Positions 1 to 5,845 of a DNA stretch of 11,008 nt are shown here, in pieces; position 1 is the first letter of the stretch, and the number at the start of each line of letters is the position of its first letter. The notes below the pieces were generated by a model. That model searched no databases. It saw only the letters and a program-made list of their open reading frames with translations, and was not told where the DNA came from. The DNA is from Planctomycetaceae bacterium (lineage in GTDB: Bacteria; Planctomycetota; Planctomycetia; Planctomycetales; Planctomycetaceae). The stretch is from the NCBI GenBank assembly GCA_027080405.1, contig JALWSL010000738.1, positions 1 to 11,008 of the forward strand, read 5' to 3'. A program made the translations under genes and the position numbers.

Positions 1-40
1 GACCGCTCCGCACCTGTTGACGACAATACACCGTTGTTGC

Positions 41-2152
41 TTAGAGGTAAGCCAACGTTTTCATAAAAGCGACGTCATTTCGTGCACAATCAAACGTTCT
101 TTTAAGGCGAAAACAATGCATTAAAGAATCTGCTGAAGTTCGCGCAGAACAGCGGCCTTCTCCCGAACTTTGCCGCTGTGAATCAACAACAGACATTGCC
201 CAATGTCGGTACAATTCGTTTCCTGCCAGGAGATTTTCATGTGAATTGACGGTGACAACTTTTCCCAGGTGCAGCAGCAGAATACGATCGGATCGGCGAA
301 TGGTCTGCATGCGACTCGGGATAACAATGACCGAACGATCCGTGCAAATATGATCGTAAGCATCGTCGATCATCGCTTTGGCTTCTTCAGAAAGCTGTTC
401 GGTCGGTTCTTCGAGAATCAGCAGATTCGGTTTGCGCAACACGGCCCGGGCAAGCCCCAATCGGTAAGCCTGTCCGGCATCGAGCTGTTCGCCATGTTCG
501 CCCAGTATGGTGTCGTAGCCATCGGGCAGGTGCTGGATAAATTGATGGGCATGCACACTTTTAGCGGCACTCATGGCATCCGCACGTGAATAGCCAGGAT
601 CCCCGCAAGTGATGTTTTCAAGGATTGAGCCGGTGAAGAATGGATATTTCCCACCGACGTAAAGTGTTTCGGCCCGCAACGATTCCAGCGTCACCCAGGC
701 GATATCTTCTCCATCGAAAAGAACCCGGCCCTGTTTCGGTTCAATAAAGCGGGGCAGAAGATAGAGCAAGGCACGCGCTTCGAGAGGATCAGAAGCGGCA
801 ATAGCCGTAATGCCTCCCACAGGAAGCTTCAGTTCTACGTGATCCAGCAATAACTTATGTTTGCCACCCGGCGGTGAATACGACACATTTTCGAACGTGA
901 TCCATTTGGTGACGGGATCCAGAAATTTTGCACCAACGGCCTGACCGACTTCGGGAATTTGCCCCAGATACCGGTAGATCCGCTCGGCAGCTAAAGCCGT
1001 CTCCTTGAGTATGTTTCTGAGTCCGTGCAGTTTCACCAGCGGTTGATAGGCAAAACCGAAACATAACCCGATCAGCGTTATCTGCGAAAGCCGCAAACTT
1101 TGCGGATTGCTTTCCGGCAAAAGAACTTTCATACCGGCGAGCATGAGGAGGATGATCAGACAGATAAGAACCAGTCCCCAACAAATCCAGCGTGAATAGA
1201 CATCCCGCCGTCGTTCCGACAAGTTGGATGTGGAAAACTGTTCCAGACGCTGGGCAAACTGGGAACTTTCATAAGCCTCCATCGAATAGCCACGAATCAG
1301 TCGGGTTTTCAACAGACTTTCAGCCAACAGATTCATCCGGTTTTCCAACTCCACTTCCCGCAAACGGTGGGCGTGATTGAAACGGGCCCGCTCCCACTGT
1401 ACCAGCAACCAGCAACCGAGTAATGGAACGATCATTTGCAGAAACAGTCGCGGACTGACCAACAGCGCGACCGTCCCCAACACAACCAGCGTGACGGGGT
1501 GCAATCCAACTCGATAGACGAACGCGGTCACTCCATCACGAATGATCGCCGTATCTTCGGTGAATAGCTGATGAGCACGTTCAACCTGTGTATCGAGCAG
1601 GTCGCTGGGGCCAAGTCGCATCGCCTGCCGATGCAACGCCATGCGCATGTGATTCGCGTTCTCGGTTCCAATGCGGGTGGATATCAGGCGTGCCCGCGCC
1701 AGGAGAAACCCCCGCAACAGACCAATCAGGGCCCCCACCACAAGCAGGGAGATTAAAGCCGAACTGTTACTGCGCAACGCCGGTGATTGCCGATAGATGG
1801 CGATGAAGGGACGCGTCCAGAGTCGATCCCGAAAATGCCACAGCGTTCCCAGTAAACCACGGTTCTGCAAAACGATTTCCGAATTGAGAACGGTTCCTTC
1901 TTCAGGCTGCACAATATTCAAGGCAGAACCGAAAATCTCTCCTGCTTCACGGGCCTGCTCAGCCGAGAATGAAACAGCGCCCCGGTAATCGAAAAGATCG
2001 ACAATGAGCATCGCGATTAAAAGCATGATCGCCAGAAGCAATGCCGAGATCACGGAAAGCACGGGCACATACCAGGCTTTCGTCTTCCACCACGAATTCC
2101 TCGGGAACAGGCGAGACCAGGTCTTTTTCGTATCGTTCGAGATGTTGCTCAC
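41..2152 (-). CDS. ABC-exporter-like half transporter with a degenerate ATPase domain
   Basis: 703 aa, type-IV ABC exporter layout (MsbA/MDR-like): an N-terminal membrane domain and a C-terminal nucleotide-binding fold, expected in the inner membrane. Hydrophobic segments lie near residues 28-52, 131-152, 216-232, 236-252, 322-346 and 357-374, with a long extramembrane stretch (about 56-125) after the first. The fold from about 417 keeps the ABC order (ENVSYSPPGG, FIEPKQGRVLFDG, GSILENITCG, LPDGYDTILGEHG), but the catalytic motifs are changed. The Walker A lysine aligns with Ala459, Q-loop Gln with Gly501, and LSGGQ reads LDAGQ (557-561). Walker B reads LLILEE (577-582), the D-loop Asp is Ser588, and the H-loop His is Ser613. 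ATP hydrolysis is therefore doubtful. The start is GTG, supported by GAGGA at 2159-2163 with a 6-nt spacer. No substrate can be named. The last ~45 residues are Cys-rich and may result from a frameshift. No partner gene is visible; the downstream flank is cut off. Confidence 0.85.
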   Translation of the reverse strand: MSNISNDTKKTWSRLFPRNSWWKTKAWYVPVLSVISALLLAIMLLIAMLIVDLFDYRGAVSFSAEQAREAGEIFGSALNIVQPEEGTVLNSEIVLQNRGLLGTLWHFRDRLWTRPFIAIYRQSPALRSNSSALISLLVVGALIGLLRGFLLARARLISTRIGTENANHMRMALHRQAMRLGPSDLLDTQVERAHQLFTEDTAIIRDGVTAFVYRVGLHPVTLVVLGTVALLVSPRLFLQMIVPLLGCWLLVQWERARFNHAHRLREVELENRMNLLAESLLKTRLIRGYSMEAYESSQFAQRLEQFSTSNLSERRRDVYSRWICWGLVLICLIILLMLAGMKVLLPESNPQSLRLSQITLIGLCFGFAYQPLVKLHGLRNILKETALAAERIYRYLGQIPEVGQAVGAKFLDPVTKWITFENVSYSPPGGKHKLLLDHVELKLPVGGITAIAASDPLEARALLYLLPRFIEPKQGRVLFDGEDIAWVTLESLRAETLYVGGKYPFFTGSILENITCGDPGYSRADAMSAAKSVHAHQFIQHLPDGYDTILGEHGEQLDAGQAYRLGLARAVLRKPNLLILEEPTEQLSEEAKAMIDDAYDHICTDRSVIVIPSRMQTIRRSDRILLLHLGKVVTVNSHENLLAGNELYRHWAMSVVDSQRQSSGEGRCSARTSADSLMHCFRLKRTFDCARNDVAFMKTLAYL

Positions 2153-2158
2153 AGGTGT

Positions 2159-2163
2159 TCCTC
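2159..2163 (-). promoter_or_regulatory. Ribosome binding site deciding the GTG start of the ABC gene
   Basis: On the minus strand GAGGA lies 6 nt before the GTG at 2152. No ATG in this frame lies close by with comparable spacing, so this site selects the non-ATG start. An overlapping frame beginning at 2222 reads through this site and is judged a shadow. Confidence 0.65.
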
Positions 2164-2209
2164 GAAAAGGAAGACAATTTCATGACACTCAATCGGACGT
2201 CCATAGTCA

Positions 2210-2243
2210 CCGCCCTATCCATGCAGCCGCCCTATCCATGCAG
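2210..2243. repeat. Exact 17-bp tandem duplication in the ABC gene leader
   Basis: The 17-mer CCGCCCTATCCATGCAG occurs twice head to tail with no mismatch (2210-2226 and 2227-2243), followed by two more matching bases. The unit is not a multiple of three, so it is unlikely to be coding. It sits between the likely -10 element (2248-2253) and the GTG start at 2152, starting about at the expected transcription start. A direct-repeat operator or a simple replication-slippage duplication both fit. Confidence 0.9.
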
Positions 2244-2247
2244 CCCT

Positions 2248-2253
2248 AGTATA
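2248..2253 (-). promoter_or_regulatory. Putative extended -10 promoter for the ABC gene
   Basis: The minus strand reads TGATATACT, which is a TGn extension followed by TATACT (5 of 6 to TATAAT). No good -35 hexamer is present at 16-18 bp, as is tolerated for extended -10 promoters. It would give a leader of about 90 nt containing the 17-bp duplication. This is pattern-based only. Confidence 0.4.
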
Positions 2254-2767
2254 TCACAATGATACAGTAGAAGAATAAGACAAAACGACAACATCTTTCC
2301 ATTCACAGAATATCTCATGTAAAAACAACGATTCCTGCCCAATTGGCACCAGTTCTCCAATCGGTACATTCCAGCCATCCCAACCCGGGCCGGATAGTAA
2401 ATTGACCTGTATTAGCCACACAGGCACGGAGAGCCCAGCACGGCTGGTCTGTTCTGATCGCCGTAACCAAACTGATATTTTTCCAAAATTTGCGAGCCGT
2501 TCGTAAACTTTTACCGTTAGTAATACAGAGAAAATACTCACGCGAAGACGCCAGACAAAACCGACAAATCATGCTCCAATATGGCCGTTCATCAAGCCGC
2601 CCGGGAGAACGTGTGGTATGCTTGACTTTGCCGAAAGCAGAACGGAACCGGAATATCTCTTTTACAAACGGTCTACCCGCTCTGCAATTTTGCGGAACGC
2701 TGTTTCTTTTTTCCATCATTGGTGTAGCGACAACTCACCTTTGGAAATTTGTCTGTCTTGAAATATT
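2254..2767. other. Divergent intergenic stretch without a supported gene
   Basis: About 500 bases separate the ABC promoter region from the promoter region of the esterase-like gene. Open frames exist on both strands (2254-2541 and 2315-2719 minus, 2490-2780 plus), but they overlap one another and lack ribosome binding sites. The one at 2254-2541 uses ATA, CTA and TTA codons that the neighbouring genes mostly avoid. None gives a recognisable protein. I see no RNA gene or clear terminator. The region may hold control sites or the remains of a decayed gene. Confidence 0.5.
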
Positions 2768-2795
2768 TTGTCCGCTTTGAAATATCCGATACAAT
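2768..2795 (+). promoter_or_regulatory. Putative sigma-70-like promoter for the esterase-like gene
   Basis: TTGTCC (2768-2773) and TACAAT (2790-2795) are separated by 16 bp, matching 4 and 5 of 6 consensus positions. The predicted transcript would begin near 2802 and carry a leader of about 47 nt. A perfect TTGACA at 2799-2804 has no matching -10 at 16-18 bp, so it was not chosen. Confidence 0.3.
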
Positions 2796-2848
2796 AAGTT
2801 GACAATACGTTGGTGTCGGTAATGGCGGATTATGGGGGGGGAGGAGAA

Positions 2849-3760
2849 ATGAATATTCGATACAGATTGTTTCTGCTTGGAGCAGCCGCTGCCCTCGTCG
2901 TCGGAAATCCCCTCTGCGTTTCGCTACTGGCAGCCGGTAAAATGCGCGTGCAGAGAAATATCGAGTATCTGAATCGGCCGCAAGATATCTTCAAGGAAAC
3001 GGCCCTGGATATTTACGCCCCAGCCGATGGAAAAGATCATCATCCGGTCGTCATTTGGGTGCATGGCGGCGCCTGGAAACTGGGAAGCAAAGGGGAGGTG
3101 CATTTGAAACCGGCTGCATTCACACAGGCGGGCTATGTGCTGGTCAGTATCAATTATCGGCTTCACCCACGTGCTGATGTTGCCGGTCAGGCTGGCGATG
3201 TCGCGGCGGCAATCAACTGGGTAAAAAATAATATTGCCCAATATAGTGGAGACCCCCAACGGATTTCATTGATGGGACATTCCGCAGGGGCGCATCTTTG
3301 TGCCTTGATCGGGACAGACGAACAATATCTGAAACAGCAGAAACTTTCCTTCGCCGATTTACAGGGCATCATTCTTCTCGATGGTGCCTGCTACGATGTT
3401 GCGCAACACATCAATGATATTCCGGAACGGTTCTTCAAATCACTTTTCGTTTCCGTTTTTACTTCCGATGTAAAAAAACAGAGGGCCGTTTCTCCCACGT
3501 TGCAAATCACTCCTCAAAAGAAAATGCCCGCCTTTCTCATCATCTATATCGCGGAACGAAACGATTCAAAAAAGCAGTCCCGCTCACTGGCTGCCGCCAT
3601 CAAACAGGCAGGAGGCAGCGCCGAAGTTCATGCTGCACGCGGAGAGAACCATGCTACTTTGAATCTCTCTCTCGGCATGCCCACCAAACCAGCGACAAAA
3701 TGGGTCTTCGATTTTCTGGAAGCCGTTTCGTCTGATACCGCTTCGCCTGCAGACAAGTAG
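2849..3760 (+). CDS. Secreted alpha/beta-hydrolase, esterase/lipase-like
   Basis: 303 aa from the ATG at 2849, chosen because GGAGG (2840-2844) precedes it by 4 nt; an in-frame start at 2810 lacks a site. The N-terminus is a signal peptide: basic NIRYR, a hydrophobic core at about 7-27, and a likely cut after LLAAG near residue 30, so export is expected. The body is an alpha/beta-hydrolase of the carboxylesterase (BD-FAE/HSL-like) kind. It shows an HGGAW oxyanion motif at 72-76, the nucleophile elbow GHSAG with Ser145, a likely acid Asp239 and a likely base His268 (ENHATLN). The probable role is hydrolysis of an ester, perhaps on a plant or algal polymer, but the substrate cannot be read from the sequence. 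It is transcribed divergently from the ABC gene and convergently with ApbE, so it is probably monocistronic. No terminator follows. Confidence 0.88.
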   Translation: MNIRYRLFLLGAAAALVVGNPLCVSLLAAGKMRVQRNIEYLNRPQDIFKETALDIYAPADGKDHHPVVIWVHGGAWKLGSKGEVHLKPAAFTQAGYVLVSINYRLHPRADVAGQAGDVAAAINWVKNNIAQYSGDPQRISLMGHSAGAHLCALIGTDEQYLKQQKLSFADLQGIILLDGACYDVAQHINDIPERFFKSLFVSVFTSDVKKQRAVSPTLQITPQKKMPAFLIIYIAERNDSKKQSRSLAAAIKQAGGSAEVHAARGENHATLNLSLGMPTKPATKWVFDFLEAVSSDTASPADK

Positions 3761-3765
3761 AGATT

Positions 3766-3790
3766 GGCAGAGTGAGACCGGCAGAGTGAG
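3766..3790. repeat. Short direct repeat after the esterase gene
   Basis: GGCAGAGTGAG occurs at 3766-3776 and again at 3780-3790, a period of 14 bp, directly after the esterase stop codon in the convergent gap. It is exact but short, and slippage is the simplest origin. Confidence 0.7.
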
Positions 3791-3835
3791 CCACGCCCGG
3801 ATATCGCGATTGGCGCAAGAAAGCAGCTTTGGAAA

Positions 3836-3867
3836 AGAAGAACAGGATCGGAATAGAAGAACAGGAT
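3836..3867. repeat. Second short direct repeat in the convergent gap
   Basis: AGAAGAACAGGAT occurs at 3836-3848 and at 3855-3867, a period of 19 bp. It lies just beyond the ApbE stop, in a gap that has no hairpin-plus-T-run terminator on either strand. Confidence 0.7.
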
Positions 3868-3872
3868 TGCGA

Positions 3873-4976
3873 TCACCGCTCCGTTTCTTCTTCCCGGAAG
3901 ACTTCGTGTTCATCAATCCCGATGCGAATTATTTCCAGTTGTGCCCCCCGTTTCGGTTGCGGGATCAGTAACGCCTTGATTTCGGGATGCTGTTCACAAT
4001 AACGCTGCGTTTCTTCAATTTTCATCACATAAAATGCTGTCGAAAGCGCGTCGGCGATGGCAGCGGTCGGCGCAATCACAGCTACGGAGAGCAGATGTTC
4101 GACCGGCCAGCCGGTACGTGGATCGAACAAATGACCGTACTTTTTTCCCTGATGCCGAAAAAACTGCACGCCGCTTCCGCTCGATGAAAAGCCGCAATCG
4201 TTCAGTAGCAGCGTCGCCAACCGCTTGTGAGGAAAAAGCGGATGACGGATTCCGACGGGCCAACCATCGGATTTCGCGTTACTGCCCCGCACAAGAATGC
4301 TGCTGTGTCCACCGTGAAACAGAAAATCTTCAACGCCTTCGGTTTCCAGATGAACCGCCGCCCGATTCAATGCGTATCCCTTGCCGATGCCGCTCAAGTC
4401 GAAACCGATTTCCGGTATGTCAAAACGCAACCGTCTCTTTTCCGCATCGAACTGAACGGCACGAAAATCACTTTTTGCAACGGCATCGACAACAGCAGAC
4501 GCTTCGGGAGGAACCCCGGCCGCTTTGCAACGCCTCCAAAGTTGATTCAACACCAACGCCGTCGGCGTGAAGGCACCGTCTGTCTGTTTCGCAATATCAA
4601 GAGAGTCTTTCAGAATCGCAAACAGTTCGTCGGGTATTTCTGTTTCCGCAACTCTTGCCTGCCGATTCAGTTCGAGCAGCCGACTCGTTTCGCGATAGAC
4701 AGTTAAATCCGATTCAATTTTGTGAACGATATCCAAAGTATCCGAAGCCGCAATCACCTGCCTGCGATCCTTGGTCGGATTAAGAATGACGGAAAATTCA
4801 CAAGCCATCGCCCGAGTCGCCAACCGAACGGTGTCGCCAGATTCGGGAGCAGTGTTCCGCTCCACCAGTTCATCCGCCAGTTGCTCGCCTGTCTGTGAAA
4901 TCTGTTTGCGGACAGCCGCCCCGGAAAGAAACTCCCGCCGACTCGAACCAGATGATTTTTCGGATTCACCATTCAT
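3873..4976 (-). CDS. apbE: ApbE-family FAD:protein FMN transferase
   Basis: 367 aa from the ATG at 4976; a TTG at 5024 would add 16 residues, and neither start has a strong ribosome site. ApbE enzymes transfer FMN from FAD to a Thr/Ser of target flavoproteins such as NqrC and RnfG, usually outside the cytoplasm with Mg2+. Family landmarks in order: RAMACEFSV (55-63), an acidic helix ending DLTVYRETSRLLELN (90-104), FTPT (136-139), DLSGIGKGYA (193-202), HGGHSS (221-226), HLFDPRTGWPV (282-292) and ADALSTAFYVM (308-318). Two oddities stand out: the usual GGD reads GGH, and the usual SGxYxRF-like strand reads SSGSGVQFF. SRREFLSG (12-19) resembles a twin-arginine motif, but no hydrophobic core follows, so location is uncertain. 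No flavin acceptor protein is encoded nearby. The SDR stop lies about 143 nt upstream on the same strand, so a shared transcript is possible but unproven. Confidence 0.88.
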   Translation of the reverse strand: MNGESEKSSGSSRREFLSGAAVRKQISQTGEQLADELVERNTAPESGDTVRLATRAMACEFSVILNPTKDRRQVIAASDTLDIVHKIESDLTVYRETSRLLELNRQARVAETEIPDELFAILKDSLDIAKQTDGAFTPTALVLNQLWRRCKAAGVPPEASAVVDAVAKSDFRAVQFDAEKRRLRFDIPEIGFDLSGIGKGYALNRAAVHLETEGVEDFLFHGGHSSILVRGSNAKSDGWPVGIRHPLFPHKRLATLLLNDCGFSSSGSGVQFFRHQGKKYGHLFDPRTGWPVEHLLSVAVIAPTAAIADALSTAFYVMKIEETQRYCEQHPEIKALLIPQPKRGAQLEIIRIGIDEHEVFREEETER

Positions 4977-5119
4977 ACGCAAAACTTCAGTGGGGCTACT
5001 TCCTGGAAGCAGAAGGCGTTCCAACGCCCCTTCTTCTTGAATGAAACTTGAACTGAAACCAGACCGGCATTCAAAATGGCATTGCTATCTATCCTGCGAG
5101 TTACCGTGATTTTTTGCTT

Positions 5120-5845
5120 TCAGATAAAGGATTGCACGGTTGGCATGATCGTCAGTTCGGGGACGCGGGCTCTTGGAGGGAGGTTGACAACCATAAGGAC
5201 AGCCGCGGCGACGTCTTCCGGTTTGAGGATGATCGCCCGATGTTCATCGGAAACGGGGCTGGGACGTTTGACGAGAATTGGGGTGTCGACCTCTCCCGGA
5301 TAAATATTGGTGACACGAATTCCTTCTTCGCGAACTTCATCGCCAACCGACATGCCCAAACCGGATACGGCGAATTTGCTGGCGTTATATCCGACGCCCC
5401 CCAATGCGGCGGCTCGAAGCCCGGAGATGGAGGAGATATTGATAATCAAACCATCGCGGCGTTCCCGCATTTGAGGCAGCGTCTCCCGAATACAATTGAA
5501 GGCGCCCGTTGCATTGACCTGCATCATTTTATCCCAATCGGCCGGATCGAGATTGTGCATCATTCGGTTTGGAACATTGGTTCCAGCACTGTTGACGAGA
5601 ATATCGATATGTCCCAGTTTTTCGGTGGCCTGTTTGATCAGGTTGGTGGCTTCGTCCCGGTTTCCCACATCCGCAGCGATTGCGAAAATCTGATCAGGAT
5701 ACTGCTGGCAGACCGCTTCGAGTTTTTCCAGATTCCGGCCAGCTACCACGACCGACGCCCCTTGTCGGGCCAACTCGGTTGCAATCGCGGCTCCGATGCC
5801 AGAACCACCTCCTGTGATGACGGCTGTTTTTTCCTTGAGATTCAT
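5120..5845 (-). CDS. Short-chain dehydrogenase/reductase (SDR), classical type
   Basis: 241 aa, the usual length for a classical cytosolic SDR using NAD(P)H. It has a Rossmann fold with TGGGSGIG (11-18) and an AGR turn with Arg37, hinting at NADP(H). Further motifs are ADVGN (58-62), NSAG (85-88, commonly NNAG), VNATGAF with Asn111, a serine in NISSISG (likely Ser139), and YNASK with Tyr153 and Lys157. The PGEVDTP stretch (183-189) is the usual post-catalytic PG motif. All catalytic residues are present, so it should be active; the alcohol or ketone substrate is unknown. The start at 5845 is chosen because its ATG overlaps the stop codon of the upstream hydrolase as ATGA and because AAGGA lies 5 nt before it. 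An in-frame start at 5884 lies inside the upstream gene. The overlap points to translational coupling. Confidence 0.9.
   Translation of the reverse strand: MNLKEKTAVITGGGSGIGAAIATELARQGASVVVAGRNLEKLEAVCQQYPDQIFAIAADVGNRDEATNLIKQATEKLGHIDILVNSAGTNVPNRMMHNLDPADWDKMMQVNATGAFNCIRETLPQMRERRDGLIINISSISGLRAAALGGVGYNASKFAVSGLGMSVGDEVREEGIRVTNIYPGEVDTPILVKRPSPVSDEHRAIILKPEDVAAAVLMVVNLPPRARVPELTIMPTVQSFI

Noticed and set aside
1959..2222. An 87-codon minus-strand frame beginning in the 17-bp duplication
   Set aside because: It overlaps the 5' part of the ABC gene in another frame, has no ribosome site, and its sequence past 2152 is a frame shadow of the ABC coding region.
2315..2719. A 134-codon minus-strand frame in the divergent gap
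   Set aside because: Its sequence is rich in Arg, Cys and Trp with no recognisable domain, no ribosome site, and it overlaps other open frames on both strands.
2799..2804. Perfect TTGACA as the -35 of the esterase gene promoter
   Set aside because: At 16-18 bp downstream the sequence is GC-rich (ATGGCG, TGGCGG) with no -10 match; the only AT-rich hexamer, GATTAT, is 23 bp away.
4977..5024. TTG start at 5024 for the ApbE gene
   Set aside because: The purine run before it is too close for a good ribosome site, and the added 16 residues carry no signal or family feature; the ATG at 4976 was preferred, though the choice is not certain.
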